Below are positions 1 through 8,223 of a stretch of DNA of 64,000 bases, in pieces. The DNA comes from Roseobacter fucihabitans. GTDB lineage: Bacteria; Pseudomonadota; Alphaproteobacteria; Rhodobacterales; Rhodobacteraceae. Location of the stretch: assembly GCF_014337925.2 (NCBI RefSeq), contig NZ_CP143423.1:1580501-1644500 (forward strand), read 5' to 3'. The notes under the pieces are model-generated. The model worked only from the letters and a program-made list of their open reading frames with translations, ran no database searches and had not been told where the DNA came from. The position numbers and the translations under genes are program-made. Within the stretch, counting starts at the first letter, position 1. Each line of letters opens with the position of its first letter.

Positions 1-33
1 CAGATCAGGCAGATGACAAGCGAAGGAAGCACA

Positions 34-738
34 ATGAGCAAGATCTATTCCACGGCGTCTTTGGCCCTTGAGGGGGTGCTGGAGGACGGCATGTTGATTG
101 CCGCCGGGGGCTTTGGGCTCTGCGGTATTCCGGAGTTGTTGCTCGGCGCGATCCGGGATGCGGGCACGCGCGATCTGACCTTTGCCTCCAACAATGCGGG
201 CGTGGATGATTTTGGCATCGGCATCTTGCTCCAGAGCAAACAGGTCCGCAAAATGATCTCCTCCTATGTCGGGGAAAACGCTGAATTCATGCGACAATAT
301 CTGAGTGGAGAGCTGGAATTGGAGTTCAACCCGCAAGGCACATTGGCCGAACGCATGCGCGCAGGCGGCGCGGGTATTCCGGGGTTTTACACCAAAACCG
401 GCGTTGGCACGGTGATCGCCGAAGGTAAGGAACATAAGGATTTCGACGGTCAAACCTACATCCTGGAGCGCGGGATCGTGGCGGATCTGGCCATCGTGAA
501 GGCCTGGAAGGCCGATGACACCGGCAATCTGGTGTTTCGCAAAACGGCGCGTAATTTCAACCCCCCGGCGGCGATGTGCGGGCGCATCTGCGTGGCGGAG
601 GTCGAGGAGATCGTGCCGCGCGGGTCGCTGGAACCGGATATGATCCATCTGCCCGGCATCTACGTGCACCGCATCGTGCAGGGCACCCACGAAAAACGCA
701 TCGAACAACGTACCACCCGCAAGCAGGAGACCGCATAA
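34..738 (+). CDS. scoA: 3-oxoacid CoA-transferase subunit A
   Basis: Alpha subunit of a succinyl-CoA:3-ketoacid-type CoA-transferase, which moves CoA from succinyl-CoA to acetoacetate or a related 3-oxoacid in the cytoplasm. The protein starts MSKIYSTASLALEG, carries the glycine-rich GGFGLCGIPE segment near residues 26-35, and at about 234 residues has the usual length. I chose the ATG at 34 because GAAGGA lies about 7 bases upstream; an in-frame ATG at 13 would add seven unlikely residues. The stop overlaps the start of the beta subunit (TAATG), as expected for a co-translated heterodimer. A PcaI-type beta-ketoadipate transferase is an alternative given the pobA/pcaQ genes 5 kb away, but the sequence reads more like ScoA. 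Confidence 0.9.
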   Translation: MSKIYSTASLALEGVLEDGMLIAAGGFGLCGIPELLLGAIRDAGTRDLTFASNNAGVDDFGIGILLQSKQVRKMISSYVGENAEFMRQYLSGELELEFNPQGTLAERMRAGGAGIPGFYTKTGVGTVIAEGKEHKDFDGQTYILERGIVADLAIVKAWKADDTGNLVFRKTARNFNPPAAMCGRICVAEVEEIVPRGSLEPDMIHLPGIYVHRIVQGTHEKRIEQRTTRKQETA

Positions 739-1361
739 TGCCCTGGGACCGCAACCAAATGGCCGAACGCGCCGCACAAGAGCTGAACGACGGGATGTAT
801 GTGAACCTCGGGATCGGCATCCCGACGCTGGTGGCCAATTACGTGGGCGACAAAGACATCACGCTGCAAAGTGAAAACGGCATGCTGGGCATGGGTCCGT
901 TTCCGTTTGAGGGCGAAGAAGACCCCGATCTGATCAACGCCGGCAAGCAGACGATCACTGAACTAGGGCGTACGTCCTATTTCGACAGCGCCACCAGTTT
1001 CGGTATGATCCGCGGTGGCAAGATCGCGGCGGCCATTCTGGGCGCGATGGAGGTTGCCGAGAACGGGGACCTGGCCAATTGGATGATACCGGGCAAGCTG
1101 GTCAAGGGCATGGGCGGCGCGATGGATTTGGTGGCGGGCGTGGGCCGCGTGATCGTGGTGATGGATCACACCTCCAAACATGGCGACAGCAAGCTGCTCA
1201 AGGCCTGCACCCTGCCATTGACCGGCAAGGCGGTGGTGGACCGGATCATCACGAACCTCGGTGTTTTGGATGTGGTGGCGGGCGGCTTGCGCATTGTGGA
1301 ATGTGCTGAGGGCGTCAGCGAGGAAGAGCTGCGCGCGGCAACCGACGCCACGATTGTTTGA
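738..1361 (+). CDS. scoB: 3-oxoacid CoA-transferase subunit B
   Basis: Beta subunit of the same CoA-transferase, about 207 residues. It opens MPWDRNQMAERAAQEL and contains NLGIGIPT (about residue 23) and the SENG motif (about residues 45-48), whose glutamate forms the glutamyl-CoA thioester intermediate in this family. The ATG shares its first base with the last base of the alpha-subunit stop codon (TAATG), so the pair is translationally coupled. Nothing recognisable follows in the operon: the next gene is convergent and starts its stop codon 126 bases later. The physiological substrate cannot be fixed from sequence. Confidence 0.9.
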   Translation: MPWDRNQMAERAAQELNDGMYVNLGIGIPTLVANYVGDKDITLQSENGMLGMGPFPFEGEEDPDLINAGKQTITELGRTSYFDSATSFGMIRGGKIAAAILGAMEVAENGDLANWMIPGKLVKGMGGAMDLVAGVGRVIVVMDHTSKHGDSKLLKACTLPLTGKAVVDRIITNLGVLDVVAGGLRIVECAEGVSEEELRAATDATIV

Positions 1362-1487
1362 CCCCTTCGTTGACGCCTTGTTCTTGGGATCGCCTGGGAT
1401 AGGCTGACCTGTCTCTTTGACGAAACCCATTTGTGTGCCTGGTCGCGGAGCTGCGTCGGGTGTGCTCATGGCAACGGGTGAACGGCT

Positions 1488-2858
1488 TTAGCCTAAAACG
1501 GCCTGAACCGCGTCTTTGGTCGCGGCCACGATCTTATCCGCCTCGCTTTGCGTCAGGCAGAAAGGCGGCGCGAAACCGACGATATCGCCCTGTGGCATGG
1601 CGCGCGCAATGATACCGTTTTGAAGCATCTGTGCCACCACCTGTACGTTGATTTTACGGGCGGGATCGAAGAAGGCCCGCGCGTCACGATCTTCGACAAA
1701 CTCCACGGCGCACAACAAGCCGGCACCGCGAATATCACCAACATGCGGATGTGTGCCAAGCGCGTCTTGTAGTGCCGCCAGAAGATAGGCCCCCATCTTC
1801 TCGGCATTCGCCACCAGCCCAAGCTTGTCGATCAGATTAAGGTTTGCCACGCCCGCCGCCGCCCCGATGGGATGCGCGGAATAGGTCCAGCCGTGACCAA
1901 AAGCTCCGTTTTCATCGGTACCTTGCTCCAGAACCTTCCACATCTTATCCGACACGATGGAGCCCGAAAGTGGCGCATAAGCAGAGGTCAACCCCTTGGC
2001 GATGGTCATCAAATCCGGCTCCAGCCCGTAATAATCCGACCCAAAAGGCGTGCCGAGCCTGCCAAATCCTGTCACCACCTCATCCACGATCAGCAGGATA
2101 TCATGCTTGCGCAGCACGGCCTGGATCGCGTCCCAATACCCCGCTGGCGGTGGCACGATGCCCCCGGTGCCCAGCACAGGCTCGCCGATGAAGGCCGCGA
2201 TCGTATCGGCCCCTTCGCGTGCGATCAGCGCTTCCAGTTCCGCCGCGCAATGGGCGGTAAATGCCGCCTCGTCCATGTCCAGATCGGCGCGGTGATAGTA
2301 ATAAGGCGCTTGCGTGTGTAGGACGTGCGAGAGGGGCAGGTCGAATTTCTTGTGGAACAAATCCAGTCCGGTCAGCGATCCGGTCATCAGCCCGGAGCCG
2401 TGATATCCACGCCAGCGCGAGATGATCTTTTTCTTTTGCGGACGGTTCAGGATGTTGTTGTAATACCAGACCAATTTGATGTTGGTTTCATTCGCATCCG
2501 ATCCCGAAAGCCCGAAATACACCTTGGACATATTGGCAGGAGCGCGCTCGATTACCATTTTCGCAAGCGTCACCGAGGCCTCCGTGCCATGCCCGGCGTA
2601 GGCGTGGTAATAGGCCAGTTCACGCGCCTGATCGGCGATGGCATCGGTGATCTCTGACTGCCCATAGCCCGCGTTCACGCAATAGAGCCCCGCAAAAGCA
2701 TCCAGCAGGCGCGTCCCGTCGCGGTCCTCAATGTAGACGCCGGAACCTGTCGTGATGATGCGCGTCGGCGTCTCGCCGCGCGCATGTTGGGCAAGGTGGG
2801 TCGAGGCATGAAAGAAATTCTCGCGGTCCCATTCGGCAAGCTGGTCGTTTCTGAGCAT
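1488..2858 (-). CDS. doeD: Class III PLP aminotransferase of the ectoine operon (DoeD-like)
   Basis: Fold-type I, class III omega-aminotransferase of about 456 residues. The pyridine-nitrogen aspartate is in LLIVDEVVTGFGR and the PLP-binding lysine in MTIAKGLTSAYAPLSG. It is the third gene of a leftward operon after doeA and doeB, so the likely substrate is L-2,4-diaminobutyrate, converted to aspartate semialdehyde in the ectoine pathway; this is inferred from context. I place the start at 2858 (MLRNDQLAEWDREN) because AAAGGA lies about 7 bases upstream; an upstream in-frame codon at 2885 abuts the doeB stop and has no such site. Roseobacters also carry a related aminotransferase (atf) in ectoine clusters, so the exact orthology to DoeD is uncertain. 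Confidence 0.75.
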   Translation of the reverse strand: MLRNDQLAEWDRENFFHASTHLAQHARGETPTRIITTGSGVYIEDRDGTRLLDAFAGLYCVNAGYGQSEITDAIADQARELAYYHAYAGHGTEASVTLAKMVIERAPANMSKVYFGLSGSDANETNIKLVWYYNNILNRPQKKKIISRWRGYHGSGLMTGSLTGLDLFHKKFDLPLSHVLHTQAPYYYHRADLDMDEAAFTAHCAAELEALIAREGADTIAAFIGEPVLGTGGIVPPPAGYWDAIQAVLRKHDILLIVDEVVTGFGRLGTPFGSDYYGLEPDLMTIAKGLTSAYAPLSGSIVSDKMWKVLEQGTDENGAFGHGWTYSAHPIGAAAGVANLNLIDKLGLVANAEKMGAYLLAALQDALGTHPHVGDIRGAGLLCAVEFVEDRDARAFFDPARKINVQVVAQMLQNGIIARAMPQGDIVGFAPPFCLTQSEADKIVAATKDAVQAVLG

Positions 2859-2885
2859 CGGTTTTCCTTTGGTCGTGGAGATCAT

Positions 2886-3881
2886 TCAGGGCGAGTGTTC
2901 TACAGAGAGCACGGTAAGGCAATCACCTGCCTGAATAAGGCCGGGATGATGGCGCGCGGTGACGATGCCGTCCATCTGGGCTGGCACGACCAATGGTGCG
3001 TGATTGAGGTGATGAATACCCCAGATACGGGCCAGGGTGTCACCTTCCGTCACCTTGTCGCCCAAATGGACGTGAAACTCGATAAGGCCCGCGTCCTGGG
3101 CGAAATGGAAACATGCGCCGTCCGGTTGTGACAGGTGGCGCGTCGGGGCCAGGTCAAGCTCTTCAGCCAAGATGCCCGCGTGGATCAGCAGGTTGCGCAC
3201 GCCCTTGCGCGCGATGGCGGTGGTATCGGGCGTCGCCGTCCCGCCACCGCCCAATTCCGTGGTCACGAAAATTTTACCAAGCCCTTCGGCGGCATCATCA
3301 TACATGCCCAGCGAGTCGATTTCGCGCATTTCCAGGCTGAACGGTGCGTTGAAAGCATCGCGCGCGGCGCGGCACTGTGCTTCCTGTGCCTTGTCTTCCA
3401 GCACATGCGAGGCCGCAAAAGGCAGGAAATCCAGCGTTTTGCCGCCTGAATGAAAATCAAGCACGATGTCGGCCATGGGCAGCAGAATGCGCTGGAAATA
3501 ATCCGCGATCTTCTGTGTGGGCGTGCCGTCGGGTCGGCCCGGAAACATCCGGTTCATATTGCCCTGATCCAGCGGGGAGACGCGTGTGCCAGCGGCAAAG
3601 GCCGGCTGGTTCATGAAGGGCAGGATGATCACGCGCCCCTTGATTTCGCGCGGTTGCAGGCTTTGCGCCAAGGCGCTCAGGGCCAAAGGTCCCTCATATT
3701 CATCGCCGTGGTTGCCCCCGGTGAACAACGCCGTTGGTCCCGCACCGTTTTTGAGCACACAGATCGGGATCATGACCGAGCCCCAGGCGCTGTCGTCCCG
3801 GCTGTGGGGCAGGCGCAGATGTCCATGTTGCACGCCGTCCTGGTCAAAATCAACGGATGCGCAGATCGGGTTATCCCGCAT
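2886..3881 (-). CDS. doeB: N-acetyl-L-2,4-diaminobutyrate deacetylase (DoeB/EutE)
   Basis: Zinc amidase of the succinylglutamate desuccinylase/aspartoacylase family, about 331 residues. The zinc-ligand motif GGNHGDEYEG (His and Glu) lies near residue 70 and the third ligand in DFHSGG near residue 148. TELGGGG in the second half resembles the catalytic-glutamate segment of the family. In ectoine breakdown it deacetylates the product of DoeA to diaminobutyrate. Start chosen at ATG 3881 (MRDNPICASVDFDQDG): an AAGGG site is just upstream and only two bases separate it from the doeA stop, typical of a coupled operon. The C-terminal third (FHVHLGDKVTEGDTLARIWG) looks like the biotinyl-like lobe known in this family. 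Confidence 0.88.
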   Translation of the reverse strand: MRDNPICASVDFDQDGVQHGHLRLPHSRDDSAWGSVMIPICVLKNGAGPTALFTGGNHGDEYEGPLALSALAQSLQPREIKGRVIILPFMNQPAFAAGTRVSPLDQGNMNRMFPGRPDGTPTQKIADYFQRILLPMADIVLDFHSGGKTLDFLPFAASHVLEDKAQEAQCRAARDAFNAPFSLEMREIDSLGMYDDAAEGLGKIFVTTELGGGGTATPDTTAIARKGVRNLLIHAGILAEELDLAPTRHLSQPDGACFHFAQDAGLIEFHVHLGDKVTEGDTLARIWGIHHLNHAPLVVPAQMDGIVTARHHPGLIQAGDCLTVLSVEHSP

Positions 3882-3883
3882 AT

Positions 3884-5059
3884 TCACCCTTTCACAACGA
3901 GTTCGCGCGGCGTGGTGCACAGGCACTCAGCGCCGGTTTCAGTGATAAAGATCGGTTCGGTAATTTCCAACCCGCCATCCTCCAACCAAAGCGCGGGCAT
4001 GAAGTGGAAAGTCATACCGGGTTGCAGAACGGTTTTATCCCCTGTGCGAAAGGACATGGTGCGCTCGCCCCAATCGGGCGGATAAGACAGCCCAATCGCA
4101 TAACCGCAACGGCTGTCCTTTTGAAATCCGAGCCGGTTGAGCGTGGCGTTGAAGGCAATGGCGATGTCTTCACATAAATTGCCGGGGCGGGCCTGCGCCA
4201 GACCGGCCTCAATCGCCTCCAAGACGGCCTGTTCTGCATCGCGGTATTTCTGTGGAGGCTTACCCAGGAAGAGCGTGCGCGATTGCGGGCATTGATACCG
4301 GCGATGCGCCCCGGCGATTTCGAAAAACGTGCTTTCCCCCGCGCGCAGCGGTTGGTCATCCCAGGTCAGATGCGGCGCGGTTGCATCCAGACCCGAGGGG
4401 GCCATGGGCACAATCGCCGGATAATCCCCCCAATGCCCCTGTGCGCCCTGCACGGAGGCGTGATAAATCTCCGCGATCAGTTCGTTTTTGGGCAGACCGG
4501 GCTCGGCGCGCTCCCGAATGACGGCATGCATCCGCTCCACGATACGCGCCGCGCGCCGCATGTAGGTGATTTCCGTCGCGGATTTGATTGCGCGTTGCCA
4601 ATTCACCAGCCCCGTTGCATCCGCAAAATTGGCCATCGGGAGGCCTTGGGCCAGCGCGCCAAAGGCTGCCGCCGTGAAGTAATAATTATCCATCTCCAAA
4701 CCGATCCGCGCACGCTCAAGCCCGCGCACCCCCAGCAGGGTCGATAAATCCGCCATCGGGTGTTTGTCCGGGTTCTGGACATAGCTGTCATCATACCCGT
4801 GGATGTTGTCGGGGTTCAGATAGGTGGTGCGCATCGCCCCGACCGCATCCATCGCGCGGCCCCACCATAGCGGATCGCCCGATTGTGTTATCAAAACCCC
4901 CTGATGCACGTAAAATGACCAACCGTCATACCCGCTTAGCCACGCCATATTCGAGGGGTCCGTCACAAAGAGCGCCTCAAGCCCGTCGGTTTCCATCGCC
5001 TTTCGGGTTTTCGCGAGGCGGTCATCATACTCGCTCCGCTCAAAAGATAGGGTCGCCAT
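3884..5059 (-). CDS. doeA: Ectoine hydrolase (DoeA/EutD), M24 fold
   Basis: Creatinase/M24-fold hydrolase of 391 residues that opens the ectoine ring. The N-terminal creatinase-like half starts MATLSFERSEYDDRLAKTR and contains DPSNMAWLSGYDGWSFYVHQ, a block I recognise from DoeA proteins. The C-terminal pita-bread half contains FFEIAGAHRRYQCPQSR and SYPPDWGERTMSF. Metal ligands are not those of a classical M24 aminopeptidase, as expected for DoeA. It is the first gene of the leftward doeA-doeB-aminotransferase operon, with GAAGGG about 8 bases before the ATG. The ectoine transporter, doeC and the AsnC-type regulator doeX are not in this window. Confidence 0.88.
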   Translation of the reverse strand: MATLSFERSEYDDRLAKTRKAMETDGLEALFVTDPSNMAWLSGYDGWSFYVHQGVLITQSGDPLWWGRAMDAVGAMRTTYLNPDNIHGYDDSYVQNPDKHPMADLSTLLGVRGLERARIGLEMDNYYFTAAAFGALAQGLPMANFADATGLVNWQRAIKSATEITYMRRAARIVERMHAVIRERAEPGLPKNELIAEIYHASVQGAQGHWGDYPAIVPMAPSGLDATAPHLTWDDQPLRAGESTFFEIAGAHRRYQCPQSRTLFLGKPPQKYRDAEQAVLEAIEAGLAQARPGNLCEDIAIAFNATLNRLGFQKDSRCGYAIGLSYPPDWGERTMSFRTGDKTVLQPGMTFHFMPALWLEDGGLEITEPIFITETGAECLCTTPRELVVKG

Positions 5060-5446
5060 CCGGTTTATCCCTTCATAGGTCCGCGCCGTAATGTGCAGTC
5101 GCTGCCGGTCGCGCCGCTCTCCAGGCTCAGAGTATGATCACGCTGTGCGATCCGAGCAGAGATGTGGAATTATCCATTCTCGAACCTGTTTGGCAAGGGG
5201 CGCGCGCGCCAAACCGATATGGGCCGTCAGGGCGCAAGTCGCCGTTTGGCCTGCGGTCCAACCCCCGCCGCGCAGAGCCAAAAAATCCGCCGCTGTAAAG
5301 GGATGTGCCTAATTGGACGGAAATTGCAAAACTGGTTTTGGCCTGCCTTGGAAGGCTGGGAAAAATTCCGACGTGACGCGTTTCAACGTCGTTGCACCCC
5401 ATTGAGCGATCATCTTGCCCCTCAAAAAGCGCGTTTTAGCCGATGT
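5060..5446. other. Intergenic region between doeA and the LysR gene
   Basis: About 390 bases without a convincing gene. It must hold the promoter of the leftward doe operon. The only structure I noted is an inverted repeat GTTTGG - 15 bases - CCAAAC at 5188-5214, whose spacer is a GC alternation. It could be a regulator site, but nothing else supports that. Confidence 0.35.
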
Positions 5447-6376
5447 TCAGGGGTGTTCCATGTGATGCAGGTTGCGCCCAAGAACATTCTGTACGGCGAT
5501 TTTGAACACCTGGAGCAGGGGCGAGGCGGTCTGATCAGGAGGGGTCATTAGCCCCACGGGGCCTTGGGTGATGGTGGTATCAAAGGGCAGTTCGATCAGC
5601 CTTCCTTCGGCAATGTGATGCCCGACGACGCCGCGCGACGTGATCCAGATCGCATCCGTTTGAAGCGTATAGGCCAGCCCGAAATCTGCCGATACCGCTT
5701 CGATGCGGTTGCGCAGGTGCCCGATGCCAAATCCGATCATCATGCGCTCGACCAAGGGATAAATAGCAGCACCTTTGGGTGGGTAAACCACGCGCCAGTT
5801 TTCCAGTTGCGAAACATCGGGCGTCGCCAGAGCCGGATGCTCAGGGCGTACCACGCAGGTCACGCGCTCATGATAAAGCTGGGTAAATGAAATATTTTGC
5901 AGTGTATCGGGTTGTCCCAACTGACCGATCACCAGATCCAGATCACCATGGCGCAGCCCGTCGATCAGGAACCGGTGTGGGCCATCAATAATGCTCAACA
6001 CCGCATCCGGCGCCAGCCCGGCAAACTCCACGGCCACCGCTGGCATGAACCACGCGGCAACACTGGGCCACAGGCCAATGGAGAGCCGCTCTTGTCCGGC
6101 ACTCGCCTGGTGTTCGAGCCCGTCGAGCCCTTGTTGCAGGCTGGCCAGTGACATTTGCGCGAAATGCACAAACAGATCGCCCTGCTTTGTCATGTGCACG
6201 CCGGACCGGCTGCGATGCATCAATCTGGTGCCCAGAATCTCCTCCAACTCCTTGAGCGTCTTGGAAATTGCGGGTTGCGTCAAACAGAGCCGGGCGGCGG
6301 CTGCTTTCAGACTGCGCTCTCTGGCGATCTCGACAAAACACTGGATGTGGCGAAATTTGATCCGACGGTCGATCAC
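5447..6376 (-). CDS. pcaQ: PcaQ-type LysR transcriptional regulator
   Basis: LysR-family regulator of about 309 residues. The N-terminal helix-turn-helix begins IDRRIKFRHIQCFVEIA and continues with the classic AAARLCLTQPAISKTLKELE. The C-terminal half is a substrate-binding domain. The opening is characteristic of PcaQ, the activator of protocatechuate genes. The most natural start is the GTG at 6376, with GGA about 9 bases upstream; the longer TTG-initiated frame from 6409 adds a non-family extension. It is divergent from pobA, so it probably controls 4-hydroxybenzoate conversion to protocatechuate. No pca structural genes are in the window. A PobR-like role is the alternative. Confidence 0.75.
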   Translation of the reverse strand: MIDRRIKFRHIQCFVEIARERSLKAAAARLCLTQPAISKTLKELEEILGTRLMHRSRSGVHMTKQGDLFVHFAQMSLASLQQGLDGLEHQASAGQERLSIGLWPSVAAWFMPAVAVEFAGLAPDAVLSIIDGPHRFLIDGLRHGDLDLVIGQLGQPDTLQNISFTQLYHERVTCVVRPEHPALATPDVSQLENWRVVYPPKGAAIYPLVERMMIGFGIGHLRNRIEAVSADFGLAYTLQTDAIWITSRGVVGHHIAEGRLIELPFDTTITQGPVGLMTPPDQTASPLLQVFKIAVQNVLGRNLHHMEHP

Positions 6377-6415
6377 ATTATTTCCAATTTGCGAAAGTAA
6401 CAGGGCCAAAAACTC

Positions 6416-6439
6416 ATTTTACTTATCCATTTGTGAAAT
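6416..6439. promoter_or_regulatory. Candidate LysR operator between pcaQ and pobA
   Basis: Imperfect 24-base dyad in the divergent promoter region: ATTT.AC..AT..AT..GT.AAAT, with 8 of 12 base pairs symmetric. It ends 24 bases before the pobA start codon and lies 40 bases upstream of the regulator start. It fits a LysR-type site (AT-rich dyad with T..A ends), but assignment to this regulator is inference. Confidence 0.35.
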
Positions 6440-6463
6440 TCAAGCTGCGCCAGGGAGAGTTTC

Positions 6464-7633
6464 ATGAGGACACAAGTGGCGATCATCGGGGGCGGCCCGT
6501 CAGGGTTATTGCTCAGTCAACTGCTGCATCGCCGCGGGATTGATACGGTCGTGATCGAGCGCAAATCCAAGGATTATGTGCTGGGCAGAATACGCGCTGG
6601 CGTTCTGGAAACCGGGCTGGTGGATCAAATGCAACGTGCGGGTGCTGGTGCCCGCATGCTGCAAGAGGGGCTTGTGCATAAGGGGACGGTGATTTCCTAT
6701 GGCGAGCGGCAGATCAACATCGACTTTGAAGCGCACACAGGCAAGCATGTGCTCGTTTACGGGCAAACCGAGGTCACGCGCGATCTATATGCTGCGCGCG
6801 AGGTCGTGAATGGGAAATTGATTTTCAACGCCGACCATGTGCAGATCTGTGACGTCGACACCGAGACCCCCTTTGTGAGCTATGTCAGTAAGGGCACAAC
6901 GCATCGGCTGGAGTGTGATTTCGTGGCCGGATGCGATGGTTTTCACGGGGTCAGTAGGCAGACCATTCCCAGATCTGCGCGACGTGAATACGAGAAGGTT
7001 TACCCCTTTGGCTGGCTGGGCATTCTGGCAGAAACCCCGCCGGTCCATGATGAGATTATCTACGCCAGTTCGGAGCGTGGCTTTGCGCTCTGCTCGATGC
7101 GCAACAGACACCTCAGCCGCTATTACATCCAGTGCGATCTGTCTGACAGCGTGCAGGACTGGAGTGATGACGCCTTTTGGGAGGCTCTTAAGCGGCGTAT
7201 CCCTGAGCAACATGCAGAGCGTTTGATCACGGGGCCGTCGGTGGAGAAATCCATCGCGCGGCTGCGCTCCTTCGTGAGCGAACCGATGCGTTGGGGGCGG
7301 CTTTTTCTGTGCGGCGATGCGGCTCATATCGTGCCGCCCACAGGTGCCAAAGGGTTGAACACGGCGGCCAGCGACGTGCATTACCTGTCTGAGGGTTTGA
7401 TCAGATATTATGCCGACAAGGATACAAGCGGTATTGATGGCTACTCGGCACGCGCATTGGCCAGGGTGTGGAAAGCGGAACGGTTCAGTTGGTGGATGAC
7501 GAGCCTGCTGCACCGCTTTCCGGATCAATCGGCGTTCGACCTGCGTATGCAGCGCGCGGAAATCGACTACCTGTCCGAGGATAAGAATGCGCAGGCAATT
7601 TTGGCCAGCAATTACGTCGGATTGCCCTACTAA
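6464..7633 (+). CDS. pobA: 4-hydroxybenzoate 3-monooxygenase
   Basis: FAD-dependent, NADPH-using hydroxylase of 389 residues that converts 4-hydroxybenzoate to protocatechuate. The FAD-binding GGGPSG is at residues 9-14, the PobA block RIRAGVLE near 43-50, the second FAD motif LFLCGDAAHIVPPTGAKG near 282-299, and the family segment SDVHYLSEGLI follows. Length equals that of characterised PobA. GGGAGAG lies 4-10 bases before the ATG at 6464. It diverges from the PcaQ-type regulator and is followed directly by a dead transposase. Downstream protocatechuate 3,4-dioxygenase genes must lie elsewhere. Confidence 0.93.
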   Translation: MRTQVAIIGGGPSGLLLSQLLHRRGIDTVVIERKSKDYVLGRIRAGVLETGLVDQMQRAGAGARMLQEGLVHKGTVISYGERQINIDFEAHTGKHVLVYGQTEVTRDLYAAREVVNGKLIFNADHVQICDVDTETPFVSYVSKGTTHRLECDFVAGCDGFHGVSRQTIPRSARREYEKVYPFGWLGILAETPPVHDEIIYASSERGFALCSMRNRHLSRYYIQCDLSDSVQDWSDDAFWEALKRRIPEQHAERLITGPSVEKSIARLRSFVSEPMRWGRLFLCGDAAHIVPPTGAKGLNTAASDVHYLSEGLIRYYADKDTSGIDGYSARALARVWKAERFSWWMTSLLHRFPDQSAFDLRMQRAEIDYLSEDKNAQAILASNYVGLPY

Positions 7634-7794
7634 AACATTTTGCATTTAATCTGCGGCATATCCGGCAGCTTTGAGGAGGTTCCGGCATTCGCTTGGATCA
7701 AACAGATCACAAATGTCGCCGAGGGCCTGGAAGAGTGCATCGAACGTTTTTAGCCCGATCGGTCTCAGATGGGCTTTGAGAAAGCCATCTCGAT

Positions 7795-7835
7795 CATTGG
7801 CCGTCAGGGTATTGTGCAGCAATGTCCCGAGAGGT
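7795..7835 (+). repeat. 41-bp palindromic repeat, copy A
   Basis: Outer arms CATTGGCC-GTCAGGG and CCCGAGAGGT surround the hairpin ATTGT-GCA-GCAAT. Removing these 41 bases rejoins the transposase codons for DLNP and IEMAF on the minus strand, i.e. next to the catalytic glutamate. No target-site duplication is visible. Confidence 0.8.
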
Positions 7836-7935
7836 GGGGTTGAGGTCGCGGGAGTAGGGCGGCAAGAACAGGAACCAGCACGCGCTTTCTTAACGCCTGC
7901 GCTGCGCGGGGGCTTTTGTGGGTGGAAAGATTGCC

Positions 7936-7975
7936 CCTTGCCCGGCAGTTGATTGCAAAGCAATTAAGGAGAGGA
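7936..7975 (+). repeat. 41-bp palindromic repeat, copy C (diverged, 40 bp)
   Basis: Arms CCTTGCCCGGCAG and GGAGAGGA surround the hairpin TTGATTGC-AAA-GCAATTAA. It lies inside the dead IS630 transposase between the codons expected to read VIL and DNLSTHKS. It is more diverged than copies A and B, and its borders are uncertain by one or two bases. Confidence 0.65.
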
Positions 7976-8182
7976 GAGAATGGCTACCGTTCCGGGTTCC
8001 AACGCAGGTGTCGAAGGCGCGCCCGTCCAGTGCACCCGTGATCACCCACGGCGCGATCAGCGCAGCCCGGCGATGAAAGTCTGCGTACCCCGTTTTCCAA
8101 AGGGCGCGGTGCCAAGGAGGCGCTCGCCTATAGGTGCCCGTCCGCACAGCCGCGTGACATTGGTTTTTACGGCTGTCTCATC

Positions 8183-8223
8183 CACTGGCCGTCAGGGTAT
8201 TGCGCAGCAATGTCCCCAGAAGC
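8183..8223 (+). repeat. 41-bp palindromic repeat, copy B
   Basis: Arms CACTGGCC-GTCAGGG and CCCCAGAAGC surround the hairpin ATTGC-GCA-GCAAT. Removing 41 bases rejoins the minus-strand codons for LVFI and DETA, so this copy sits immediately before the first catalytic aspartate of the IS630 transposase. It is very similar to copy A. Confidence 0.8.

Noticed and set aside
1362-1487. Terminator between the convergent scoB and aminotransferase genes
   Set aside because: I looked for a stem-loop with a T tract on either strand and found none that was convincing.
5188-5214. Strong operator for the doe operon
   Set aside because: The GTTTGG...CCAAAC repeat has a long low-complexity GC spacer and no second copy, so I mention it only as part of the intergenic region.
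7795-8223. Repeats in the IS630 remnant as a CRISPR array or integron attC sites
   Set aside because: Spacing is irregular, there are no uniform spacers, copies diverge in the hairpin, some lie in both orientations in the IS3 remnant, and they interrupt coding sequence. No cas or integrase gene is present, and attC core sites are missing.
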